DNA of 53,925 nucleotides from GCA-003244245 sp036378735 (GTDB lineage: Bacteria; Actinomycetota; Actinomycetes; Mycobacteriales; Pseudonocardiaceae): positions 1-53,925 of the forward strand of contig DASUVX010000021.1 in assembly GCA_036378735.1 (NCBI GenBank). The letters are read 5' to 3'. A program made the position numbers and the translations under genes. Of this stretch, positions 31,781 through 39,918 are shown piece after piece. The notes under the pieces are model-generated. The model was not told the origin of the DNA, made no database searches, and saw only the letters and a program-made list of their open reading frames with translations. Position 1 is the first letter of the stretch. The number at the start of each line of letters is the position of its first letter.

Positions 31781-34700
31781 TCAGGCCACGGTGATGCCGG
31801 AGATGGCTTTGAGCTCGCCGAGCAAGGAGGAGCCCACGGTCACCGGATACTCGCTGAGCGCCAGCGCTGTTTTCCTGCCGTTGTTACACAACACGAGCTG
31901 CACCGGCGTAGTTCCCCGGTGCGCGGCTAGGGTATTCCGTAACTCTCTCGCCACGTCCTGGTCGAGCTTGACGGCATCGGCGTGCAGCACGAAGGGCAGT
32001 GTCGCCGCAGCGTTGTGTTCGGCGCTACCGACGTCGAGCTGGATCACTTCCAATCCGAACACCGACATCTTGTCTTCGCGCCAGTTCACCCGCCCTTTAA
32101 TGGCCACAGCGGTGTCGGCCACCAGATTTTCGTGCAGGATCGAGTAGGCCTTGGCGAAGAAAAGGACCTCGATGGACGCGTCGAGATCTTCCACGGTTAC
32201 GATCGCCCATGGCTCGCCCTGCTTGTTCACCCGCCGATCGACCGTGGCGATCATCCCGGACACCACGATCTCACCGTCCTTGGGTGCCTCATCCAACATG
32301 ACCGCGATCGACTTGGGGGCGTGCTTTCGCAATATCCGCTCGGCGCCGTCCAGTGGATGCGCCGACACGTACAGCCCGAGCATTTCACGCTCGTAGCGCA
32401 GCAGTTCCTTGGACGGCCATTCCTCCGGCCGCAGCACCAGGTGCGCCAGCGGAGAGGTGTCCGACGCGACCGAGGCGCCGGTGTTGAACCCGAACAGATC
32501 AAACTGACCCAGCGCCTCCTGGCGTTTCAAGCCGGTCACCGCGTCGACGGCTTCTTCATGCACCTGGACCAGGGACAGCCGGGTGTGGCCGAACGAGTCG
32601 AATGAGCCTGCCTTGATCAACGACTCGATGGTGCGCTTATTGCAACAGACCAACTCGACTTTCTCCAAGAAGTCCGCGAACGAGGTGAAGCGGCCTTTCT
32701 GGTCTCGGGTGGTGACGATCGACTGCACCACGTTCGCGCCGACATTGCGGATCGCCCCCAGGCCGAACCGGATATCGTCGCCGACCGCAGCGAAGTACAG
32801 GCCGGAATCGTTGACGTCCGGGGGCAGCACTTTAATGCCCATGCGGCGGCATTCCGCCAGGTAAATCGCCGACTTGTCCTTGTTGTCACCGATCGAGGTG
32901 AGCTGGGCGGCCATGAACTCGGCCGGGTAGTTGGCCTTGAGGTAGGCCGTCCAGTACGAGACCAGACCGTAGCCGGCAGTGTGGGATTTGTTGAACGCGT
33001 ACCCGGCGAAGGGCAGCATCACATCCCATAGGGTTTGGGTCGCCTCCGCGGAAAAGCCGTTGCCGGTCATCCCGTCGCGGAAGCGCTCGAACTCCTTTTC
33101 GATGATCTCTTTTTTCTTCTTGCCCATGGCCCGGCGTAGCAGGTCCGCGCCGCCCAGGCTGTAGCCGGCCAGGCGCTGGGCGATCGCCATCACCTGCTCC
33201 TGGTAGACCAGCAGATGGTAGGTCTCGCCGAGGATCGGCTCCAGCGCCTCGCGCAGTTCGGGGTGGATGGGTTTGATCTTCTGCCGACCGTTGGAGCGCT
33301 CGGCGTAGTCGATGTGCGCGTTGGCGGCCATCGGGCCGGGCCGGTACAGCGCCAGCACCGCGGCGATGTCACCGAAGCGCTTGGGCTGCATCCGGCGCAG
33401 CAGGTCCCGCATCGCGGCGCCATCGAGCTGGAAGACCCCGAGCGTGTCACCGCGCCCGAGCAGCTCGTAGGTGGCGGGATCGTCCAAAGGCAGGGTGGCG
33501 AGATCGATGTCTACGCCATGGTTATTGCGCACTTCCTTGATCGTGTCGTCGATCACGGTCAACGTGCGCAGGCCGAGAAAGTCCATCTTCAGCAGGCCGA
33601 TGGCCTCACAGGCCGGGAAGTCCCAGCCGGTGATGATGGAGCCGTCGTCGCGCTGCCACAACGGGATCACGTCGAGCAACGGCTGGGCGGACAGGATGAC
33701 CGCACAGGCGTGCACACCCGCGTTGCGCGTCAGTCCTTCCAGGCCACGGGCCGTCTCCACGATCTTGGCGACCTGCGGGTCGGACTCCACCAAAGCGCGG
33801 ATCTCGGCGGCCTCGGCGTAGCGCTCGTGCTGCGGGTCGAAGATGCCCGACAGTGGGATGTCCTTGGCGAACACCGGTGGCGGCAGGGCCTTGGAGATGC
33901 GGTCGGCGATGCCGAAGCCCGGCTGACCGTGCAGCACGCGGGCGGCGTCCTTCAACGCGGCCTTGGTTTTGATCGTGCCGAAGGTGATGACCTGGGCGAC
34001 GTTCTCCGCGCCCCATTTATTGACGGTGTAGTCCAGCACCTCGCCGCGACGGCGCTCGTCGAAGTCCAGGTCGATGTCCGGTGGGCTGATCCGTTCCGGG
34101 TTCAGGAACCGCTCGAAGATCAGCGAGTGCGCGATCGGGTCGAGGTCGGTGATGTGCAGGATGTAGGACACCAGCGACCCGGTGGCCGAACCACGACCGG
34201 GGCCGACGGCAATCTTCTGCGACTTCGCCCACCGCACCAGGTCGCCGACGACCAGGAAGTAGCCGGGGAACCCCATCTGGGAGATCACGCCGAGCTCGAT
34301 TTCGATGCGTTCGGAATACTCGGAAGGAAGCCCGTCCGGGAAGCGCGTCGGCGTGTATTGCTCCACCTCGCGACGCAGCAGCAGGTCCTCGGTCTCGCCC
34401 TCGGCCAGCGGGAACCGCGGCATCCGGTTGACCTCGGCGAAGACCTCGCCGTACGACTCGATCCGCTCGGCGATCAACAGGGTGGTGTCTGCCGCGCCGG
34501 GGATCTCGCGGTCCCAGTACTCGCGCATCTCAGCAGCGGATTTGAGGTAGTAGCCGTTGCCTTCGAACTTGAACCGGTTTGGGTCGTCGAGCGTCTTGCC
34601 GGTTCCGACGCACAGCAGGGCCGAGTGCGCGTCGGCCTGGTCCTGGGTGACGTAGTGGCTGTCGTTGGTGGCCAGCGGCTGCAAGTTCAGCGTGCGGCCG

Positions 34701-35341
34701 ATCTCCAGCAAGCCTTCCCGGACCGAGCGCTCGATGGGCAGGCCGTGGTCCATCAGCTCGAGGAAGAAGTTCCCGGTGCCGAAGATGTCCCGGTAGTCGG
34801 CAGCGGCCTGTAGGGCTTCGGCGGGCTGGCCCAGCCGCAGCCGGGTCTGCACCTCCCCGGACGGGCAACCGGTGGTGGCGATAATGCCTTGCGCGTGGTC
34901 GGCGATCAGGTCCCGGTCCATGCGCGGCTTCCTGTAATAGCCTTCGAACGACGCGCGGCTGGACAGCTTGAACAGGTTGCGCAGTCCGGTGGCGTTGGCC
35001 GCCAGCATGGTCATGTGCGTGTAGGCGCCGGCGCCGGAGACGTCACCGCCTTCGCCGTACTCGTCGGTGCCGCGCTGGTTGGCCTGCCCCCAGAAGATCG
35101 GCTTCTTGTGATGGCGACTGGCAGGCGCCAGGTAGGCCTCGATACCGATGATCGGCTTGACGCTGGTCTTCTGAGACTGCCGGTAGAACTCCGCGGCGGC
35201 GTACATGTTGCCGTGGTCGGTCATCGCGATCGCCGGCATCTCCAGCCGCTGCGCCTCGGCGAACAGCGGGCTGATCTTCGCCGCACCATCGAGCATGGAG
35301 TACTCAGTGTGGACATGTAAGTGCACGAACGAATCGGGCAA
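31781..35341 (-). CDS. dnaE: DNA polymerase III alpha subunit
   Basis: A 1186-residue replicative polymerase, normal length for actinobacterial DnaE1. The N-terminal PHP domain (about 1-280) has FVHLHVHTEYSMLDGAAKIS and MTDHGNMYAA. The polymerase core contains VGPGRGSATGSLVSYILHIT, then the catalytic aspartates in PPDIDLDFDERRR. The C-terminal part has the helix-hairpin-helix region and an OB fold (IVVSGMIATVDRRVNKQGEP). The ATG at 35341 puts the PHP domain at the very start. It is the single large housekeeping gene of this stretch. Confidence 0.97.
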   Translation of the reverse strand: MPDSFVHLHVHTEYSMLDGAAKISPLFAEAQRLEMPAIAMTDHGNMYAAAEFYRQSQKTSVKPIIGIEAYLAPASRHHKKPIFWGQANQRGTDEYGEGGDVSGAGAYTHMTMLAANATGLRNLFKLSSRASFEGYYRKPRMDRDLIADHAQGIIATTGCPSGEVQTRLRLGQPAEALQAAADYRDIFGTGNFFLELMDHGLPIERSVREGLLEIGRTLNLQPLATNDSHYVTQDQADAHSALLCVGTGKTLDDPNRFKFEGNGYYLKSAAEMREYWDREIPGAADTTLLIAERIESYGEVFAEVNRMPRFPLAEGETEDLLLRREVEQYTPTRFPDGLPSEYSERIEIELGVISQMGFPGYFLVVGDLVRWAKSQKIAVGPGRGSATGSLVSYILHITDLDPIAHSLIFERFLNPERISPPDIDLDFDERRRGEVLDYTVNKWGAENVAQVITFGTIKTKAALKDAARVLHGQPGFGIADRISKALPPPVFAKDIPLSGIFDPQHERYAEAAEIRALVESDPQVAKIVETARGLEGLTRNAGVHACAVILSAQPLLDVIPLWQRDDGSIITGWDFPACEAIGLLKMDFLGLRTLTVIDDTIKEVRNNHGVDIDLATLPLDDPATYELLGRGDTLGVFQLDGAAMRDLLRRMQPKRFGDIAAVLALYRPGPMAANAHIDYAERSNGRQKIKPIHPELREALEPILGETYHLLVYQEQVMAIAQRLAGYSLGGADLLRRAMGKKKKEIIEKEFERFRDGMTGNGFSAEATQTLWDVMLPFAGYAFNKSHTAGYGLVSYWTAYLKANYPAEFMAAQLTSIGDNKDKSAIYLAECRRMGIKVLPPDVNDSGLYFAAVGDDIRFGLGAIRNVGANVVQSIVTTRDQKGRFTSFADFLEKVELVCCNKRTIESLIKAGSFDSFGHTRLSLVQVHEEAVDAVTGLKRQEALGQFDLFGFNTGASVASDTSPLAHLVLRPEEWPSKELLRYEREMLGLYVSAHPLDGAERILRKHAPKSIAVMLDEAPKDGEIVVSGMIATVDRRVNKQGEPWAIVTVEDLDASIEVLFFAKAYSILHENLVADTAVAIKGRVNWREDKMSVFGLEVIQLDVGSAEHNAAATLPFVLHADAVKLDQDVARELRNTLAAHRGTTPVQLVLCNNGRKTALALSEYPVTVGSSLLGELKAISGITVA

Positions 35342-35449
35342 CGTTCCCCCAGCGGCCGGTCCGTAACGACGCGTGCCCGCAGAGTAACCCTAGGTAAAGA
35401 TCGTGAGTTGGAGTACCACAGTGCATCCGCTATTCTCGTGACTTGACGC

Positions 35450-35480
35450 CTACCCGGGTTGCCGTCAGACTTACAGGGTA
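35450..35480 (+). promoter_or_regulatory. CTACCC/GGGTA boxes upstream of the 35.5-kb cluster
   Basis: CTACCC (35450-35455), overlapping CCCGGG, and CAGGGTA (35474-35480) form a spaced inverted pair 26 bp apart. It lies 26-56 bp before the first ATG of the cluster at 35506. The same boxes recur at 37106-37159 in front of the second half of the cluster. A site for the cluster's own XRE regulator is plausible. Confidence 0.4.
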
Positions 35481-35505
35481 AAGACCGTCCTCCGAAGGGG
35501 GCAGT

Positions 35506-35721
35506 ATGCGCCTGCTCAATCCAGACACCAGCTCCGATGATTGGCAAGGCTGCGACCGGGCGTGGGACGACGGTACCGTCGACGTCCTCATTCAGCTTCG
35601 CCCGGCCAGCGCCGCCGACCACGAAGCGATACGCCCCAACTACGTCCCCGATGGGGAAATTCTCGGCCGGATCTCCAAGGCGGTACTGCTCGAATCGGCT
35701 CGGAACCTTGGATCCGCATGA
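35506..35721 (+). CDS. Hypothetical 71-residue protein
   Basis: Starts at ATG 35506 after GAAGGGGG and ends with TGA overlapping the next ATG (ATGA). The sequence is acidic in the first half (TSSDDWQGCDRAWDDGTVDV). It occupies the place where DUF397/BldB-like small proteins often accompany XRE-DUF5753 regulators, but the wording does not match DUF397 as I know it. Function unknown. Confidence 0.65.
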   Translation: MRLLNPDTSSDDWQGCDRAWDDGTVDVLIQLRPASAADHEAIRPNYVPDGEILGRISKAVLLESARNLGSA

Positions 35722-36239
35722 GCAAGATTGATGTTATCGGCCTATACCAGGGGATCAAGAGGCGTGCCCTGCGGCTGGAGACCCGGCAGCGATACGCGGT
35801 CCCCTGGGAGACCGAAGGGCTTGCGGCGTGGCGACGAGGTGAGCCGGAACCGACGACTCCGCAGCGGGAGAGCACCACAAAAACCCTGCGCCTGGTAACC
35901 GAGTCCGGCCGAAAGGTGGGGCGGGTTCGGTTCGTGGAGTTTCCGTTCACCGAATACACCCGTCACGAGTTCGAGGTTGCTTACCCACGACTTACTGAGG
36001 CCGGCGAGGAGATCCACATTCTGGACCGGGCGCTGCACCCGGAGCTCGACTACGTCCGGGAGGACTTCGTCGTCTTTGACGATACCTCCGTGATGTGGTA
36101 CCGCTACACCGCCGAGGACATCCTGACCGGCTATGACTACTCCGAGGAGCCCGACGTGGTCCGCGACTGCGTGGTGCTGGCCGAGCAGGTGCGTGCCGCG
36201 GCGGTGCCCTACCGCGAGTTCATAGCCAGCATGCCTTGA
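35718..36239 (+). CDS. DUF6879-family protein
   Basis: A 173-residue soluble protein with ETRQRYAVPWETEGLAAWRR early, GRVRFVEFPFTEYTRHEFEV and LHPELDYVREDFVVFDDTSV in the middle and a helical end. This is the pattern of the actinobacterial family now named DUF6879, usually found beside XRE-DUF5753 regulators. It is coupled at both ends: ATGA with the upstream gene and TTGA with the regulator. It is probably a partner or antagonist of the regulator; its molecular activity is unknown. Confidence 0.78.
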   Translation: MSKIDVIGLYQGIKRRALRLETRQRYAVPWETEGLAAWRRGEPEPTTPQRESTTKTLRLVTESGRKVGRVRFVEFPFTEYTRHEFEVAYPRLTEAGEEIHILDRALHPELDYVREDFVVFDDTSVMWYRYTAEDILTGYDYSEEPDVVRDCVVLAEQVRAAAVPYREFIASMP

Positions 36240-37102
36240 GTTTTGCGTTCGGCAAGAACACAGCCCGGCAGCGCAGGCTGGGTACGATACTGCGCCGGCT
36301 GCGGAAGTCCGCTGGCCTGTCTGGACCGGTCCTGGCCCGCCGGCTAGGCATCTCGCAGTCGCATTTGTCGCGAGTGGAGCTCGGTGAGGCGGTCGCGACA
36401 GTCGAGCTGGTCGATAGCTGGACGGCGGAGACGGGCGCGAGCCGAGCGGATCGTGAGACCGCTGCTGACTTGGTGGACCTCGTCGCAGGGGAGGTCATAA
36501 CCCGCCGGGATGCGATCGCCAGTGGGCTGGCGAAACGGCAACGTGAGGCTCTTGCCGCCGAGGCAGCCTCCACAACGCTGATCGCGTACGTTCCGGCTTT
36601 GATCCCGGGGCTGATGCAGACCGCTGACTACGCCACCCACTTGGTAAGCGGTAATCATCCCGACTACCACGATGTGGCCGAGGCGGTGGCGGTGCGGATG
36701 CAACGGCAGGTCGTCCTCTACAGCCGGGACAAGGCCCTGCGATGGGTGATCGGCGAGGCCGGGCTGCGCTGGCGGGTCGGGCCGCCGGAGGTGATGGCCG
36801 CCCAGCTCGACCGACTCGCTGCGCTGGCGGTCGAACCGCACCTGGACGTGCGAGTGCTCCCATTCGAGCGCACCGGCCCGGTGTGGCACGACCACGGCTT
36901 CACGATCCTGGCGGACCGGAATGACGGCGAGCCCGATCTAGTCAGCCTGGCGCTGCTGACCGGATGGGTCAACATCACCGCCGCGAACGAAGTCGCGCAG
37001 TACAGGACTGCCTACGAACGACTGGCCGAACTCGCGCTATCCGGCGCCGAGGCCGTACCGCTGATCAACCAGGTGAAGTCAGAGTTTCTGCCACGAACTT
37101 GA
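36236..37102 (+). CDS. XRE-family regulator with DUF5753 domain
   Basis: A 288-residue regulator. An N-terminal helix-turn-helix (about 15-70: LGTILRRLRKSAGLSGPVLA, RRLGISQSHLSRVELGEAV) is followed by the C-terminal DUF5753 domain. The DUF5753 marks are YVPALIPGLMQTADYATHLV, QVVLYSRDKALRWVIGEAGL, HLDVRVLPFERTGPVWHDHG and the final EVAQYRTAYERLAELAL. These WhiJ-like regulators control development or nearby operons in actinobacteria. The TTG start overlaps the stop of the DUF6879 gene. Repeated GGGTAGAT boxes directly downstream (before the next gene) are candidate binding sites. Confidence 0.88.
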   Translation: MSFAFGKNTARQRRLGTILRRLRKSAGLSGPVLARRLGISQSHLSRVELGEAVATVELVDSWTAETGASRADRETAADLVDLVAGEVITRRDAIASGLAKRQREALAAEAASTTLIAYVPALIPGLMQTADYATHLVSGNHPDYHDVAEAVAVRMQRQVVLYSRDKALRWVIGEAGLRWRVGPPEVMAAQLDRLAALAVEPHLDVRVLPFERTGPVWHDHGFTILADRNDGEPDLVSLALLTGWVNITAANEVAQYRTAYERLAELALSGAEAVPLINQVKSEFLPRT

Positions 37103-37105
37103 TTG

Positions 37106-37159
37106 CTACCCAGATACTTGCATCGTTGCCTGGGTAGATGACATCATCACAGGGTAGAT
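37106..37159 (+). promoter_or_regulatory. Candidate operator: CTACCCAG plus two (C/A)GGGTAGAT boxes
   Basis: CTACCCAG at 37106-37113, CTGGGTAGAT at 37130-37139 and CAGGGTAGAT at 37150-37159. The two direct copies start 20 bp apart (two helical turns), and the first box is their inverted match. The site lies just after the regulator gene and before the 101-residue gene, the expected place of an auto-regulated promoter. Confidence 0.5.
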
Positions 37160-37229
37160 CGGTCGGTCGCTGTTACGTAAGCACTGCAGGAGCCAGCTGT
37201 CATGACAACCCCGTGCGATGTGGCGCGCG

Positions 37230-37523
37230 ATGCCTGACAGCCCAGATGTGTTGATCGCCAAGCAACTGCTTGACCAGCTCAAGTCGGTCGGTTTCCAGTT
37301 CCGGCGGGTCGCTCCTGGTGAGGATGGGCCACTGGTGGGGCATCGCATCAACGGCGAGTGTGTGGATCTCGTCCACCTCGAAGGCTTCAGCCGGGACTGC
37401 TTCGCCTGGCGTCAGCGGGCCTCCTCGCTGATCGTGTCCGGGACCGCGCTGGTGCAGCGCCAGGTCGACGGCGGGGCGCTGACGGTGCTCAACGAGGTGC
37501 TGAGCTGGCAGACGGCGCCGTGA
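37230..37523 (+). CDS. Hypothetical protein, 97 residues
   Basis: A small soluble protein (SPDVLIAKQLLDQLKSVGFQ, FRRVAPGEDGPLVGH, HLEGFSRDCFAWRQRASSLI). It resembles short hypothetical proteins of Saccharopolyspora and Streptomyces which, as I recall, sit near XRE-DUF5753 regulators and PIMT-like methyltransferases. A GTG/ATG choice exists: the frame also opens at 37218; I use ATG 37230. Function unknown. Confidence 0.68.
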   Translation: MPDSPDVLIAKQLLDQLKSVGFQFRRVAPGEDGPLVGHRINGECVDLVHLEGFSRDCFAWRQRASSLIVSGTALVQRQVDGGALTVLNEVLSWQTAP

Positions 37524-37578
37524 ACGCGCTCCCGAGATCACCGGCCGGCCACCAGGTAGCTAGGAGGTGTTCTTGACG

Positions 37579-37811
37579 ATGTCCGTTTACGATCCTTGGC
37601 GCGACTCAGATGGCCGACCGATCCCGCCGCAGTGCCGGATCGAGCAAGTAGCGGTGGGCAAAATTTTGGCGCGTTGCCGTCCCGGCTGCACCGGCACGGC
37701 CAGGTCGTCAACCGTGGCGTCACCCGCCTCATCGTGCGATTTGACAACGACAGCGAACTGATCGGCATCCGGCCTCACCTGGTGCGCGTGCTGCCGAAAA
37801 GAGAAAGTTGA
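37579..37811 (+). pseudogene. Frameshifted small hypothetical gene (about 77 residues if intact)
   Basis: From ATG 37579 the frame reads MSVYDPWRDSDGRPIPPQCR and IEQVAVGK. The neighbouring frame then continues sensibly with NFGALPSRLHRHGQVVNRGV, TRLIVRFDNDSELIGIRPHL, VRVLPKRES to the stop at 37809-37811. Together they look like one small family. The break falls at GGGCAAAATTTTGGCG (about 37659-37674), where one base is missing or a -1 shift is needed. It could be a real mutation, a sequencing error at a homopolymer or recoding. Unknown function. Confidence 0.6.
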
Positions 37812-37813
37812 TC

Positions 37814-37960
37814 ATGGGTAGGAACCGAGACGACGACCGTCAACCCGACCCGCGAGATGATCCGGGTAAGCACGGCAGGGAGGACTACACCAGCGACGGG
37901 CGCCCGGATCCGGTCCGCCCGCTGCCGCCGCCCCCGGACCCCAACAAGCACGACCGGTGA
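37814..37960 (+). CDS. Asp/Pro-rich 48-residue peptide, possible precursor for the adjacent methyltransferase
   Basis: ATG 37814 follows GAGAAAG and the TGA ends at 37960, overlapping the GTG of the methyltransferase (GTGA). The peptide has about twelve aspartates, including an aspartimide-prone SDG, with a Pro run near its C-terminus (DPVRPLPPPPDPNKHDR). It has no hydrophobic core. The length, charge and tight coupling to a PIMT-type methyltransferase are like the precursor peptides of imiditide-type RiPPs; that reading is inference. Otherwise it is a small disordered protein. Confidence 0.6.
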   Translation: MGRNRDDDRQPDPRDDPGKHGREDYTSDGRPDPVRPLPPPPDPNKHDR

Positions 37961-39144
37961 CCGCACCGCAGGCTTGCGCCGATGAGCTGCGCGCGCGAAT
38001 GGTGCAGCGGCTGGCGGCGAACACGTATTTGGCTCAGTGGGCGCGGGCCTGGAAGCCGTGGCAGCCGATGCTGGCGGCGGTGCCGCGGCATCGCTACCTC
38101 CCGGACACCGTGTGGATCGACAACGAGGGCGATGGTCCGGCGTTGCTGCCGCTGCACCGGTCCGACGACCCGGACCGGTGGCTGGAGTTGGCCTACTGTG
38201 ACGAGGCCGTGGTCATCCAGGTCGACGACGGCCGGCCGACCGGGTCGGATCTCGCCGGGCGGATACCCACCAGCTCGGCGTCATCGCCGATCATCGTGGC
38301 GGTGATGCTGGCCGCGCTGGACACCCAACCGGGCCAGCGGGTATGCGAGATTGGTACCGGCGCTGGCTACAACGCCGCGTTGCTCGCTCACCGGCTCGGC
38401 GCCGATCAGGTGACCAGCATTGAGGTCGATCCCGAGATGGCCTCTCGTGCCCGCCTGGCGCTGTCCGATACCGGTTACGGCGAGGTGGCCGTGGTCACTG
38501 CCGATGGGGCGCTCGGGTATCCGCAGGGTGCGCCGTACGACCGGATCATCGCGACCGCCGCCGCCCATCGGATCCCTTACCCCTGGGTGGAGCAGACCCG
38601 GCCCGGCGGCCGGATCCTGCTGCCCTGGGCAAACAGTTATACCGGTGCGCTGGTCGCCCTGACCGTCGATACGCACTGCAGCGCGAGCGGCACGGTCGTC
38701 GGCGAGTCTTCGTTCATGCCGTTGCGACAACAGCGGGAACGGCGCGGCTCAGTGCGTTCGGTCGTCGGCTCTAGTGATAACCGCGGTGAACTAAGCGTCA
38801 CTCGCCTACATCCACACTGGGTTTGCGCAGACCAGGGAGCCCGGTTCGCGATCGGTCAGCGGGTGCCGTGTTGCCAATGGCGGTATTGGGCTTATGACGA
38901 GCAGGACGGGCAAGCGGTGCTCTGGTTGCTGGACTTCGAATCCCGGTCGTGGGCCATGCTGACGCACAGCACCCCGGATGCCAGCGAAGGCGAGTTCTTG
39001 GTGCGCCAGCATGGACCCCGGCGGCTGTGGGACGAGGTAGGCGCCGCACACCAGTGGTGGGTAGATCACGGCAAGCCCGGCGTCGACCGCTGGAGTTTCA
39101 CGGTGACCGCCACCGAGCAGCGCATCGAGATCCGCAGCAACTAG
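37957..39144 (+). CDS. PIMT-like (protein-L-isoaspartate O-methyltransferase family) SAM methyltransferase
   Basis: A 395-residue protein with an N-terminal PIMT-like domain: TSSASSP (105-111) corresponds to the TISAP/TISQP region of PIMT, and SAM motif I is VCEIGTGAGYN (129-139). A C-terminal extension of about 150 residues follows, absent from housekeeping PIMT (about 210 aa). Such extended PIMT homologs methylate Asp/isoAsp in graspetide, lanthipeptide and imiditide RiPP clusters. The GTG at 37957 overlaps the peptide stop as GTGA. No ATP-grasp ligase or LanM gene is in the window. A general protein-repair role is the alternative. Confidence 0.85.
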   Translation: MTAPQACADELRARMVQRLAANTYLAQWARAWKPWQPMLAAVPRHRYLPDTVWIDNEGDGPALLPLHRSDDPDRWLELAYCDEAVVIQVDDGRPTGSDLAGRIPTSSASSPIIVAVMLAALDTQPGQRVCEIGTGAGYNAALLAHRLGADQVTSIEVDPEMASRARLALSDTGYGEVAVVTADGALGYPQGAPYDRIIATAAAHRIPYPWVEQTRPGGRILLPWANSYTGALVALTVDTHCSASGTVVGESSFMPLRQQRERRGSVRSVVGSSDNRGELSVTRLHPHWVCADQGARFAIGQRVPCCQWRYWAYDEQDGQAVLWLLDFESRSWAMLTHSTPDASEGEFLVRQHGPRRLWDEVGAAHQWWVDHGKPGVDRWSFTVTATEQRIEIRSN

Positions 39145-39176
39145 CCAGCCGCGAACGTGTCGGCTGTGGGGCCTCG

Positions 39177-39290
39177 TTAGATCAAGCCACCGTCGGCGCG
39201 GATGTTCTGCCCGGTCAGCCAACTGGCGTCCGGGCCCGGCGAGGTAGGCCACCACGGCGGCGATGTCCTCGGGGTGGGTTGCTCGGCGCG
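39177..39290 (-). pseudogene. C-terminal relic of a short-chain dehydrogenase/reductase
   Basis: The minus strand spells HPEDIAAVVAYLAGP in one frame and DASWLTGQNIRADGGLI to a stop in another. This is the classical C-terminal end of SDR enzymes (PxxxAxxVxFLxSxxASxxTGQxxxxDGG). A frameshift near 39235 separates the two parts, and the upstream catalytic portion is absent. Confidence 0.68.
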
Positions 39291-39407
39291 GCCACCGCGC
39301 ACATGCTCGCCATCTACCTGCTCGGCCTGGACACCGACTTCGACGTCACCGAACCACCAGAGCTCATCGACGCCTTCAACAAGATCGCCCACCGAGCCCG
39401 ACGCTAA
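39285..39407 (+). pseudogene. C-terminal relic of a YafY/WYL-type regulator
   Basis: The plus-strand frame gives HMLAIYLLGLDTDFDVTEPP, then ELIDAFNKIAHRARR to a stop at 39405-39407. This resembles the end of WYL-domain regulators (typically ...LLGLGADFEVLEPPELRE...LA.R...). The N-terminal HTH and WYL domain are missing. It abuts the SDR relic on the other strand, suggesting a deletion removed most of a regulator/SDR gene pair. Confidence 0.5.
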
Positions 39408-39458
39408 ACCGCTGCCATGACCGCCAAGATTGTCAGACCCCATAGATACGTTGCGGTC

Positions 39459-39830
39459 ATGGATTGGAAACTTGAGTTGGTGTTCGTTCCCGTGACCGAC
39501 GTTGACCACGCGAAGGCCTTCTACGTCGAGCAGGTCGGCTTCCACGCCGACGTGGATCACCAGGTCGACGACACGCTGCGCTTCGTGCAGCTCACCCCGC
39601 CCGGATCGGCCTGCTCGATCGCTATGGGCACCGGGATCACCGACATGCCGTCCGGTTCGCAGCGCGGACTGCAGGTGGTCGTCGAGGACGTCGCGGCCGC
39701 TCGGCAGCAACTCGTCGACCGGGGCGTCAAGGTCAGCGAGGTCGACGTGCAGCCGTGGGGATCCTTCGTCACCTTCAGCGACCCGGACGGCAACAGCTGG
39801 GCACTTCAACAACTGCCGCCGCGGAAGTAG
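39459..39830 (+). CDS. VOC-family (glyoxalase/bleomycin resistance-like) protein
   Basis: A 123-residue vicinal-oxygen-chelate protein: LVFVPVTDVDHAKAFYVEQV opens a VOC module, HVDDTLRFVQ... and a second module ends in FSDPDGNSWALQQLPPR. The metal ligands are partly recognisable (Asp/His early, Glu in VSEVDVQPW). Members isomerise or cleave small molecules or sequester drugs. ATG 39459 is used since it puts the first strand at the start; the frame opens at 39417. Substrate unknown. Confidence 0.88.
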   Translation: MDWKLELVFVPVTDVDHAKAFYVEQVGFHADVDHQVDDTLRFVQLTPPGSACSIAMGTGITDMPSGSQRGLQVVVEDVAAARQQLVDRGVKVSEVDVQPWGSFVTFSDPDGNSWALQQLPPRK

Positions 39831-39918
39831 GAGCCGCGTACCGCGATCGCTATCAGCCGAGACGACGCGGATCCCGTCCGGTAGCGGTCCGGCGGAAGTA
39901 GCAGCTGGCAGCGGTGGT

